A DNA stretch of 64,000 bases from Cyanobacteria bacterium REEB67 (lineage in GTDB: Bacteria; Cyanobacteriota; Vampirovibrionia; Obscuribacterales; Obscuribacteraceae). The notes beneath the pieces were generated by a model. The model saw nothing but the letters and a program-made list of their open reading frames with translations. It was not told where the DNA came from and searched no databases. Of the stretch, positions 26,994 through 34,591 are shown piece after piece (the stretch's first letter is position 1; the number at the start of each line of letters is the position of its first letter). A program made the translations under genes and the position numbers. The stretch is from assembly GCA_018971775.1 (NCBI GenBank), contig JAGXAB010000002.1, positions 100,037 through 164,036 on the forward strand, written 5' to 3'.

Positions 26994-27025
26994 ACTATAT
27001 GCGCACATCGAGTTTGAGGAATGAA

Positions 27026-27952
27026 ATGTCAAATAAGCTAGGTCACGGCTTCTGGGAAAATTTATCGTCGGCAAAGTTAGCGGCTGCCTTGCTGCTGGCC
27101 TCGTCTATTTCGCTGACGGGCCTCTCCAATCTCAGCGCCGCCGTCATGGCGCAGACCAACGGCACTGACTCGATGGGCGTAGTCGCCGTACCGGCCGGCG
27201 GCAGCAGTGCAAACAGTAATGGCTCCTCACAAGCCTCCGGCAGTGCATCGTCGAGCGCTGCAGGAGCGGCTGCAACCGCCGCCGCATCAAACGCCGCTTC
27301 GGCTGCGACAAATACAGACGCAACGAGCGCTGGCAGTGCCGCTTCCAGCGAAACGACTGGTCTCTGGACCGCTCCCAAATATGCCGTCAAAGAAATACCA
27401 CAGGCAAAACCAGCGACAAAGTCCACGACAACAACAACAACAACAACAACTCCGGCGGCTACATCCAACAGCACCATTTATGATGATAAAGAAGCAAAGG
27501 ATTTTGCCGACAAAGTCACCATGCCACAGTATGTCTGGACTCGTAACGACAAGGCGACAAAAGGGCAGAAGACCGACGCTCTCAACGCCAGCAAAGAGAT
27601 GTCGGCTTACAACAAACAACTGGTCGAAAAATTCGTCGCCAATATGGTCGTGCCCAACAACGCTACGCTCGTGGAAAGCAGCCAGTCCAAATATCTCTAT
27701 TTGATCAGCTTCACCATCGATGCTAAAGGCAAAATCAGTCACATCAACTCGGAAAAGACCTACGGCAACTTCAACGCCGTCAATCTCGCCGACGACGATG
27801 AAAACAAAACGATGACAAATGCCATCACCCAGGCTTTGAGCAAGTGTTCACCGCTGGCGGTACCACCAGCCGGTATCGCTCCCTGGTACATGCTGCTCAG
27901 ATTTGAGCCGAATACAGGCAAAGTCTACGTAGCCAATCTCAACACGATTTAA
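27026..27952 (+). CDS. Secreted protein with TonB-C-like domain and Thr-rich linker
   Basis: 308 residues from the ATG at 27026 (GAGGA upstream); a longer start at 26999 is less likely. A membrane anchor or signal peptide (AALLLASSISLTGLSNLSAA) is followed by an Ala/Ser/Gly/Thr linker. The linker holds nine consecutive threonines encoded by an (ACA)7 trinucleotide repeat at 27428-27448. The last 110 residues (YLISFTIDAKGKISHINSEK...YMLLRFEPNTGKVYV) resemble the TonB C-terminal fold. No ExbB/ExbD genes are nearby, so TonB function is doubtful; it may be a stand-alone periplasmic protein. Confidence 0.7.
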   Translation: MSNKLGHGFWENLSSAKLAAALLLASSISLTGLSNLSAAVMAQTNGTDSMGVVAVPAGGSSANSNGSSQASGSASSSAAGAAATAAASNAASAATNTDATSAGSAASSETTGLWTAPKYAVKEIPQAKPATKSTTTTTTTTTPAATSNSTIYDDKEAKDFADKVTMPQYVWTRNDKATKGQKTDALNASKEMSAYNKQLVEKFVANMVVPNNATLVESSQSKYLYLISFTIDAKGKISHINSEKTYGNFNAVNLADDDENKTMTNAITQALSKCSPLAVPPAGIAPWYMLLRFEPNTGKVYVANLNTI

Positions 27953-27990
27953 AGACCAGGACTGCTTTTCAGAAAAATCGACCATCAAAG

Positions 27991-28019
27991 AACCGGAGTC
28001 TTGTACTAAGATTCCGGTT
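27991..28019 (+). terminator. Intrinsic terminator after the TonB-C-like gene
   Basis: AACCGGAGTCTT pairs with AAGATTCCGGTT (12 bp, one G-T pair), followed by TTTTTC. The stem overlaps the last codons of the convergent small membrane protein gene. Confidence 0.8.
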
Positions 28020-28308
28020 TTTCGTCGCCACTGACAGCGGCACCGGCGCTGCCCAGAGCAGCGGCGGCGCGCGCCTTTTCTTCAGCTAAAGCCTGCTCCA
28101 TGCTGGTCGCCTCATCGAGCTTGGCCAGGGAAAACATAGCCAGACCAAAGAGGGTCATGAGAATGCCCCAGATGATGTCAAAATTTATAGGCAATTGACC
28201 GAAGCTCGTCGGGATAGCGCCCATCGGCTTGGTGCTGTAGCCCCAGCCGGCGATCATTATCCCGAGGATGAAGAAAAGCGCTCCGATAGGTAATCTGACG
28301 TCCAGCAA
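28006..28308 (-). CDS. Small two-helix membrane protein paired with a symporter
   Basis: 100 residues. Two hydrophobic helices (LPIGALFFILGIMIAGWGY and FDIIWGILMTLFGLAMFSLA) are followed by an acidic, Ala-rich tail. It starts 12 bases after the stop of the sodium/solute symporter, on the same strand, which suggests a small accessory subunit. Small partner proteins are known for some SSS-family symporters, but I cannot name this one. The gene's end overlaps a terminator of the opposing gene. Confidence 0.7.
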   Translation of the reverse strand: MLDVRLPIGALFFILGIMIAGWGYSTKPMGAIPTSFGQLPINFDIIWGILMTLFGLAMFSLAKLDEATSMEQALAEEKARAAAALGSAGAAVSGDEKPES

Positions 28309-28320
28309 AAGAGCTCCCCT

Positions 28321-29979
28321 TTAATAGAAAAGGTAGTTGAGATAGGCGGTGACTGTGAGCAAGATGACGCCCCAGAAGCCGGGTTTGGCAAAAATCGATT
28401 CTCGCGCGGCAACGGCACCGCCCTCGACGCTGCTGTCGCGCACGCCGAAGCAAAGATTTTTGAGCTCCGACTCGGCTTTAGGCTTGGTCAAATAAGAAAT
28501 CATGATCGTCAAAATAAAACAAACAGTCCAGGCCACAATCGAGCGGTGGAAATTGCCAATCATCTCCGACTTGTAGGTGAGATTGCCGTGCAAAGTGAGG
28601 ATGTAATGAAGGATGGCAGCCCCGGTGCCGCCCAGCAAGCCGCTGAAGGCGCCTACGCCTGTGGCTCGCTTCCAGAACATACCGAGCAGGAATGTGGCGA
28701 AAAGCGGGGCATTGAAGAAGGAAAAAATCAGCTGCATGTAGTCCATGATCGAGTCATGGCTCATAACCAGATAAGCGGTGCCGACGCTGATGATAATACC
28801 GCCGGCGGTAGCAGCCTTACCCATCCACAAATAGTGCTGGTCCGATTTATTTTTGGCGATGTAGCTCTGATAGATATCGAAGGTCCAGACCGTATTGAAG
28901 GCGGTGACGTTACCGGCCATGCCGGACATGAAGCTGGCCAGAAGGGCGGTGATGCCAAGCCCCAACAAGCCGCTCGGATAGAGGGCTTGCAAAAGATGCG
29001 GGATAGCCATGTTGAAGGACCAATCGGTCTTGTCCGAGCCGAGGTTCGGGAAGAGAATAATCGCCAGCAAACCGGGAAAAACGGTAAGAATCGGAAAAAG
29101 GATTTTCGGAAAGGCAGCGATGATCGGTGTCATCTGAGCGGCTTTCAAATCTTTGGCGGCAAGAGCGCGCTGGATGACGAGGAAGTCGGTGCACCAGTAA
29201 CCGAAGGAGAGAACGAAACCAAGACCGGCGATCAGTCCGAGGAAATCGGCACCCATCGGGTTGCCGGCACCGGGCACTTCCAGCCAGAGATGGGAGAAGC
29301 CTGGGTTGGTGAAACGCGAAGCGATATCGCTCCAGTTGCCGAAACGCAAAAGCCCCATAATCGTCACCGGCATCAAGCCGAAGAAGATCAAGAAAAACTG
29401 CATCACTTCGTTATAGATAGAAGAGGTCAGACCACCGGTAATCGTGTAGGCAAGCACGACGAGCGCCGCCATGCCGATCGACAGATTCATGTCCCAGCCA
29501 AGCATACTCTTGAAAACAAGAGCCATAGCGTAAAGGTTGATACCGGACATGAGCACCGTCATCACCGCAAAAGATATGGCGTTCAGGGCGCGAGTCGGCT
29601 CATTGAAGCGCTTGCGCAGATACTCGGGAACGGAGCGAATATTGGACTTATAGTAAAAGGGCATCATGTAGACGGCCACGAAAACCATGGCCGGGATCGC
29701 TCCCAGCCAGTAGAAGTGGCAGGTCATCATGCCGTACTGGGCACCGTTGGCGGCCATGCCCATGACTTCGATCGCCCCCAGGTTGGCCGACAAAAATGCC
29801 AATCCGGTGACCCAGCTCGGGATGCCCCGGCCAGCCTGGAGGAAATCTTTGGAGCTCTTCATGCTCTTTTTGAGATGGAAACCGATTCCCAGCACAAAGA
29901 CAAAGTAAACGGCGACTATGGCATAGTCAATCCACTCGAGAATGATTTTGCCGTCAGGAGTGATATTTGATGGGCCCAA
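28321..29979 (-). CDS. Sodium:solute symporter (SSS family)
   Basis: 552 residues from a TTG start with an AGGA about 12 nt upstream. It is a multi-pass inner-membrane transporter that couples Na+ to solute uptake. Typical SSS features are the TM1 sequence DYAIVAVYFVFVLGIGFHLKK, the GRGIPSWVTGLAFLSANLGA segment of TM2, and AYTITGGLTSSIYNEVMQF. It looks most like the sugar/sialate-type (SGLT-like) branch, but no catabolic gene identifies the solute. It starts two bases after ssb and is followed closely by the small membrane protein, so the three form one operon. Confidence 0.88.
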   Translation of the reverse strand: MGPSNITPDGKIILEWIDYAIVAVYFVFVLGIGFHLKKSMKSSKDFLQAGRGIPSWVTGLAFLSANLGAIEVMGMAANGAQYGMMTCHFYWLGAIPAMVFVAVYMMPFYYKSNIRSVPEYLRKRFNEPTRALNAISFAVMTVLMSGINLYAMALVFKSMLGWDMNLSIGMAALVVLAYTITGGLTSSIYNEVMQFFLIFFGLMPVTIMGLLRFGNWSDIASRFTNPGFSHLWLEVPGAGNPMGADFLGLIAGLGFVLSFGYWCTDFLVIQRALAAKDLKAAQMTPIIAAFPKILFPILTVFPGLLAIILFPNLGSDKTDWSFNMAIPHLLQALYPSGLLGLGITALLASFMSGMAGNVTAFNTVWTFDIYQSYIAKNKSDQHYLWMGKAATAGGIIISVGTAYLVMSHDSIMDYMQLIFSFFNAPLFATFLLGMFWKRATGVGAFSGLLGGTGAAILHYILTLHGNLTYKSEMIGNFHRSIVAWTVCFILTIMISYLTKPKAESELKNLCFGVRDSSVEGGAVAARESIFAKPGFWGVILLTVTAYLNYLFY

Positions 29980-29981
29980 GG

Positions 29982-30335
29982 CTAGTTGAAGTCCTGCTGG
30001 TTAAAGTCGCCACCACCGGCCGAATCGCGCTTGCTGCCGAGCAGTCTCAGACCACTGGCATGCACGACGGGCTTGACGTTTTTATTGCCACCATCGTCGG
30101 TCCACTTGTTGAAATCGAGGCGACCTTCGATACCGATCAAACTGCCTTTGCGCACGTATTCGCCGGCGATCTCGGCCTGACGGCCCCAGATCTCGATGTC
30201 AAACCAATCGGTTTCTTTTTCCTTGGTCGGGCGATTGACGGCCAGACTGAAACTGGTCTTGACGCGGCCCGATTCGAAGTAACGCATTTCTGGGTCACGA
30301 CCGGCCCGACCAACCAGAACAATTGAATTGACCAT
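29982..30335 (-). CDS. ssb: Single-stranded DNA-binding protein, short form
   Basis: 117 residues with AGGAGAG 6 nt before the ATG. The OB fold is clear: MVNSIVLVGRAGRDPEMRYF, FSLAVNR, DWFDIEIWGRQAE and VRKGSLIGIEGRLDFNKW. It coats single-stranded DNA. Most bacterial SSBs are 150-180 residues with a disordered tail ending DDDIPF, which recruits partner proteins. This one ends GGGDFNQQDFN and lacks that acidic tip. It could be a secondary SSB, or a lineage in which the tip has changed. It heads an operon with a symporter. Confidence 0.93.
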   Translation of the reverse strand: MVNSIVLVGRAGRDPEMRYFESGRVKTSFSLAVNRPTKEKETDWFDIEIWGRQAEIAGEYVRKGSLIGIEGRLDFNKWTDDGGNKNVKPVVHASGLRLLGSKRDSAGGGDFNQQDFN

Positions 30336-30541
30336 TTAGACTCTCCTGAAAAGCACGGGCTGAAAAGACCGCGCTTCAATCACTGCTTTGTTCCTTGTTA
30401 CGTGTGTTGAAACGTAACCTGATAAGACTAGCGAAAATTAGGCTCAAATGATCGCCAATAAAGCGCAAGGCTTGGTGAAAATAATGCGATCTATGTGCAA
30501 GAATCAGAATTTAAGCTCTTGACCAATCAACGCCGCGCACC

Positions 30542-31177
30542 TTGGCAGGCACGAAAAAGAGCAGGCAACAGTGGGCGAAACGCTTGAGCAAAGACAACCA
30601 ACCAGCCGAGACCATTTATTCACGTAGGCAACCGGCCTGGCATCTGGTCGTCCTTTCGGTCTTCACCTTCGGCGTCTACAACTATTACTGGTTCTATAAA
30701 AACCTGATCGTTTTGCATGAGCTGCCGCCGGATGGCAAGGGCGAACACTTCTGCATCAAGCACCCGGCCTTTTCCACTTTTCTTTTCTTCCTGCCGATCG
30801 TCGACATGATCATCGCCATGCAATTTTTTGCCCTGATTGGCGCCATCGCTCCTAACAAACAAAGTCTTTTCCACAATCACGCCACTACCTGTGGCTTTCT
30901 TCTGGCACTGGCCTTCGGCGCCCTAGTATTGCTCGGACTTTTGCCCGAGCCTTATCACCTGTTTTATCTGGCCAGCTGTCTGCCCCTGGCTCTGGCCCAA
31001 CGAGGCCTGAACAAATACTGGCAGGCAAATGAAAAGGCAGTCGATCCGCGCACTGGCGAAATACCGCTTGTGCGGGCCGCTTTCAATCCACTCGAACTGG
31101 TCGTCATTTTTCTCGGCGCCGCCTTCCTGGGACTGTGCGTCGTCGGGCCTTCGGTACTACCGGCGGTTCATCACTAA
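30542..31177 (+). CDS. DUF4234-like membrane protein
   Basis: 211 residues from a TTG; the start is uncertain because no Shine-Dalgarno is clear. After a basic leader (KKSRQQWAKRLSKD), the sequence WHLVVLSVFTFGVYNYYWFYKN matches the first helix of DUF4234-type proteins. Further helices are FSTFLFFLPIVDMIIAMQFFALIG, LLALAFGALVLLGLL and LELVVIFLGAAFLGLCVV. No function is known. It is convergent with the response regulator, with 4 bases between them. Confidence 0.7.
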   Translation: MAGTKKSRQQWAKRLSKDNQPAETIYSRRQPAWHLVVLSVFTFGVYNYYWFYKNLIVLHELPPDGKGEHFCIKHPAFSTFLFFLPIVDMIIAMQFFALIGAIAPNKQSLFHNHATTCGFLLALAFGALVLLGLLPEPYHLFYLASCLPLALAQRGLNKYWQANEKAVDPRTGEIPLVRAAFNPLELVVIFLGAAFLGLCVVGPSVLPAVHH

Positions 31178-31181
31178 ATTT

Positions 31182-31772
31182 CTAAAAACCATGTTTCTTT
31201 GCCCAGCGCAGGAGCTTGTCGCTGCTCTCGAGCTCGAGTTTCTCGACGAGATGATTGACTATATCGCTTAGCTCACCTTCCGATATACCCATGCGAGCGG
31301 CGGCAGTCGATAATTTGCCTTTTTGAGTGAGCCAACGAAGGATCGTCCTCTCCTGAGCGGTAAGGCGGGTCAAATGGCGCGGCAAGCTGGGGGAAATCAC
31401 CCATTTAGACCCCTTCGACACCATAAGCAGTGCCATCTTCAAAAGGGCGGGCGGATCATCTTTGAGCACATAGCCGCTCGCTCCGGCGTCAAGCAAATCC
31501 TGTACTTCGGCGGCCTTGCCGAGACTGGCGAAAATAACCACTTTCGAGCGCTTCAACTGGCCGAAACGTTTGAGCAAGTCAAAGGTGTTGTAGAGACCGG
31601 GCAAATGCAAGTCAAGCAAAACGATATCGGGCAGCATCTGCGATGCCACTTTCCACGCATCATGCGAGGTCTCGGCCTCGGCCACGACCTTGAGCAATCC
31701 GCCCTGGGTTAATTGTTCGATGACGGCCTGCCTGGTTTCGGCATGGTCGTCGACAACCATGAGTCTTATCAT
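31182..31772 (-). CDS. Response regulator with LuxR-like output domain
   Basis: 196 residues. The receiver domain (1-120) has the acidic pair Asp8-Asp9 and phospho-acceptor Asp54 (VLLDLHLPG), and Lys103 in YVLKDD. The C-terminal part (about 133-190, LTAQERTILRWLTQKGKLSTAAARMGIS) resembles a LuxR/NarL helix-turn-helix but is divergent. It therefore probably regulates transcription after phosphorylation. No histidine kinase is adjacent. It follows the diguanylate cyclase gene by 20 bases on the same strand, so the two may share a transcript and a pathway. Confidence 0.88.
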   Translation of the reverse strand: MIRLMVVDDHAETRQAVIEQLTQGGLLKVVAEAETSHDAWKVASQMLPDIVLLDLHLPGLYNTFDLLKRFGQLKRSKVVIFASLGKAAEVQDLLDAGASGYVLKDDPPALLKMALLMVSKGSKWVISPSLPRHLTRLTAQERTILRWLTQKGKLSTAAARMGISEGELSDIVNHLVEKLELESSDKLLRWAKKHGF

Positions 31773-31792
31773 GCTCTATAGAATACACACAT

Positions 31793-32506
31793 TTAGCGAT
31801 TAGCTATCAGGACGCGATTGCAACCGTCTTCTTTCGCCTGGATAAGCGCTTCGGAAGCAGCCTCCAGCAAGCCCTGCGGTTCGCCCGAATGCTGGGGATA
31901 ACTGGCCACGGCAAGGGATGCGGTGATTTTAATCGCCTTACCGGTCTTAGGCTCTCTGATTTCCAACACTGATATGCGCCGGCGAACGCGCTCGGCCACG
32001 ACGGATGCACCGTCGGCATCGGTCTCGTGCAGCACTGCCACTAATTCTTCACCGCCCCAGCGAGCCGGCATATCGATCTCACGCACAGAGCTGCGCAAAA
32101 TTTTCGCCACTTCCACCAGGACAAGATCGCCTACTTCATGACCGTACTTGAGATTGATGTCACGCAGGTGGTCGATGTCGATGAGCATTAGCGAAAGAGA
32201 ATAACCAAGACGCAGGGCGCGTTTGAGCGAATGGGTGAGGTGCTCTTTGAAAATATGTCGATTGGGCAGCTGGGTAAGGACGTCCTGTCCCATGAGCTCC
32301 TGTAGGCGCGCTTCGGCGTTGGCCAGCTGATGCCTCAAGCGATCGATTTCGCGATCTTTCTCACGCACCAGCTTCTCGTACTGCAGGGGATTTTGTCCCT
32401 GAGGTCTACGGCTGCCCGCAGTTCCCGCTGCGCCGGGGCCTTCTGGAGGCCGCGGACCGGATTGGCCGTGGAAAGTTTGCAGCATCTCGGCTATTCGGGC
32501 CTTCAT
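31793..32506 (-). CDS. Diguanylate cyclase (GGDEF domain)
   Basis: 237 residues. An N-terminal Pro/Gly-rich stretch (15-40) and a coiled coil (42-75, EKLVREKDREIDRLRHQLANAEARLQEL in part) precede the GGDEF domain, with the metal Asp in MLIDIDHLRDIN and the active loop GGEEL (151-155). The inhibitory site RxxD (REID, 142-145) lies five residues before it, so product feedback is expected. It makes c-di-GMP from two GTP. There is no membrane or sensor domain; activity may depend on coiled-coil dimerisation or a partner. Confidence 0.9.
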   Translation of the reverse strand: MKARIAEMLQTFHGQSGPRPPEGPGAAGTAGSRRPQGQNPLQYEKLVREKDREIDRLRHQLANAEARLQELMGQDVLTQLPNRHIFKEHLTHSLKRALRLGYSLSLMLIDIDHLRDINLKYGHEVGDLVLVEVAKILRSSVREIDMPARWGGEELVAVLHETDADGASVVAERVRRRISVLEIREPKTGKAIKITASLAVASYPQHSGEPQGLLEAASEALIQAKEDGCNRVLIANR

Positions 32507-32878
32507 CGTTTCCCCTCCTAATCTACCTCTATCTCAGAACGGCAACAGCTAAGGCCAAGCTTGAGACTGGTATGAAGTCAACACGATCCGAAATTACTTC
32601 GAGAAAAAGATACCGGGACCCGACAGATATAAGCCGGATATAGGCTGATATCTATTAGAAAACGGTGAGACTTCCTCGATCAGATCATGTTTGATCGACA
32701 GGAATATATTAGCTGTATTTAGTATTTAAGCAAATAAACTCAGTGGGGTAAACCGCAAAAATTTACTAGCTGCGCATAATCTGCGCTCTTTTCTGTGCTT
32801 TTGCCCGCTTTTATGAGTCGAAACCAGTCGAATCAATTTAGACCGAATCAAATTTAGATCGACCGAATTTAGGTAGAG
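32507..32878. other. 372-nt intergenic region with hairpin and imperfect repeats
   Basis: No gene was seen. AGATAT (32625-32630) pairs with ATATCT (32648-32653) and an inner AGCC/GGCT extends the stem, possibly in the leader of the diguanylate cyclase mRNA. From about 32829 to 32875 an A/T-rich unit of about 15 nt (CGAATCAATTTAGA-like) recurs three times imperfectly, just past the end of the secreted protein gene. Confidence 0.45.
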
Positions 32879-34333
32879 TCAGTTTAGCTTGATTGGTTCG
32901 CGCCGCACTTCATTGCCTTTGGCGTCGGTGAGGAGCAAGAAATAATTGTGCTTGCCGGCATCAACGCTGAAAGGGATGGTGACAGTCTGACTGGAAGTCG
33001 GGACTAGAGGTTTGTATTTGACGGCCAGATTTTGCATATGAGGAGGGTAAATCGTCTGCAACTCGGAGATTACCCTGATGTTGTTGAGCAAAAATTCCCG
33101 CTGGCTGTGATTTACGACCGTAAAATTAACACGCAGTATGCGAGCACGCTTGTCTTCGGTAAATGCGTCCTTCTCCAGTCTGGCTTCATTGACCTGCATA
33201 AAGATGCCGATCACCCGCTCCTTGGGCTTGGCCGAGGGCAGGTTGGCCAGATTGAAGCCGGGCATCTGGATCGAGCCGGCCGTAGTCAGCTTCAAATGCT
33301 CACCGGGATAGACGCTGAGAATGTCGCCCTTATGGCGCACTGCACCAAAAAGGCCAATCGCCGCGCCGATACCGGCACCGATCGCGACGGAATAACCGTG
33401 ACTGGCTACCGCCAGAGGTATACCGGTCATTTGCACTGAGAGGACACTGCCGGCCGCGGCACCGATACTCATATATTTGGTGTCAGTGGCAATGATTTTA
33501 GTGACGGCCGCCACGGTGTTGTCCTTGGTCGACAACTTTGCTTCGAAGGGAATGTCGTAATTACCATCGGGACTGATGATTTTATCGAAGGTGACTTCCG
33601 CCCAACCGGCGCGTCCATGCCGCTTTTGACCGGATCTATCGGTGACGAAGCCATGCGCTACCCAACCGCCCGGTAAATAGACCTTGTTGCCGGAAGAGTC
33701 AGTGACATCCGTGGAGATGCGCGCAAAAACCTCACTGCCTTTTTGCGAGGTCTCGCTATTAAGGTTGCCTTGCAAGGTGAGATCGACTTTCAAACCATCC
33801 GGTATCGTCTGTACTGAACCGGACAGAAGTGGCGACCGCTCGGGATTTTCACTGACCCGACCATGCAACACACTATTGGCAGGTAAAATGTATTCGTTAG
33901 TGGGCAAAGACAAATTCAACGGTCCGGACGCGGAAATAGAAGCAGTGGACGGCAGGCCACGTGTATCTGTCAATCCGCCACCTGCAGCGGTGTCGTCCCC
34001 GCCGCTTTCGGCGACTGTCGTGTTATCGTCCGCCTTGCCGGGCATTTTAATAGCGGCGGAATTGGCCGAAGCATTAGCGGTAGGGCTGGCCACGGGAACT
34101 TCGGACCGGCCAACGTCAGTCTCGAGATTGAGGGGAGGCAGAACAGCACCACCTGCAGTATCATCGTCACCGCCTTTTTCCAGCGGTTCAGGATCGCCCT
34201 GTTTGAGCTCGAGAGGCGATTGTAGTTGCGCCTGAGCGGGACTGATCGTGTACAAAAAATGCAGCGGCACTAGGGGCACACTGACGGCGCCTGCTAACAA
34301 AACGGAAAGGATTGGGTTTGACCTGGACTTCAT
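32879..34333 (-). CDS. Large secreted protein, function unknown
   Basis: 484 residues from the ATG at 34333; an upstream ATG at 34369 also exists. A signal peptide (LSVLLAGAVSVPLVPLHFLY, cleavage near AQA-QL) is followed by an Asp/Gly/Ala/Thr-rich low-complexity region (about 50-150). A structured part follows with PLSGSVQTIPDGLKVDLTL-like strands. A segment GWVAHGFVTDRSG...GRAGWAEVTF (about 225-255) faintly recalls VirB10/TrbI-type beta-barrel proteins, then a Gly/Ala-rich hydrophobic stretch (GYSVAIGAGIGAAIGLFGAV). The C-terminal part is beta-rich. No confident family; other secretion genes are absent nearby. Confidence 0.65.
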   Translation of the reverse strand: MKSRSNPILSVLLAGAVSVPLVPLHFLYTISPAQAQLQSPLELKQGDPEPLEKGGDDDTAGGAVLPPLNLETDVGRSEVPVASPTANASANSAAIKMPGKADDNTTVAESGGDDTAAGGGLTDTRGLPSTASISASGPLNLSLPTNEYILPANSVLHGRVSENPERSPLLSGSVQTIPDGLKVDLTLQGNLNSETSQKGSEVFARISTDVTDSSGNKVYLPGGWVAHGFVTDRSGQKRHGRAGWAEVTFDKIISPDGNYDIPFEAKLSTKDNTVAAVTKIIATDTKYMSIGAAAGSVLSVQMTGIPLAVASHGYSVAIGAGIGAAIGLFGAVRHKGDILSVYPGEHLKLTTAGSIQMPGFNLANLPSAKPKERVIGIFMQVNEARLEKDAFTEDKRARILRVNFTVVNHSQREFLLNNIRVISELQTIYPPHMQNLAVKYKPLVPTSSQTVTIPFSVDAGKHNYFLLLTDAKGNEVRREPIKLN

Positions 34334-34487
34334 CGATGTCATTGTAGAGCTGGATTGTGACCGGCGCATGATCGGAGCATTTTTACAGCCAATATGACCA
34401 ATTTTATAACTTCCGCCATTTCCCCGCCGCCGGGCCCGTTCATTTTAACTGACAACCTCGCCTTTCCGCCTCAATTGCCCTTAAAGC

Positions 34488-34542
34488 GTTAAAAAAGCGC
34501 TTAACTCATAAAGAAATTGTGGATTTCTTAGGGGACGATAAT
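34488..34542 (+). promoter_or_regulatory. Possible clpB control region
   Basis: GTTAA (34488-34492) and TTAAC (34501-34505) form a spaced inverted repeat, and GATAAT (34537-34542) resembles a -10, about 50 nt before the clpB ATG. A matching -35 is weak, and no CIRCE element (TTAGCACTC repeat) is present. Confidence 0.25.
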
Positions 34543-34591
34543 CTAGCTCTTCATAATTTGATTAGAGAGACTCCACAGCAAGGACTTCCAA

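Noticed and set aside
28546..29970. 474-codon open frame on the plus strand
   Set aside because: It is the reverse reading of the sodium symporter; the product is an improbable His/Gly/Glu-rich sequence.
34480..34545. CIRCE heat-shock element before clpB
   Set aside because: The 9-bp TTAGCACTC arms are absent; only a weaker GTTAA/TTAAC repeat is present.
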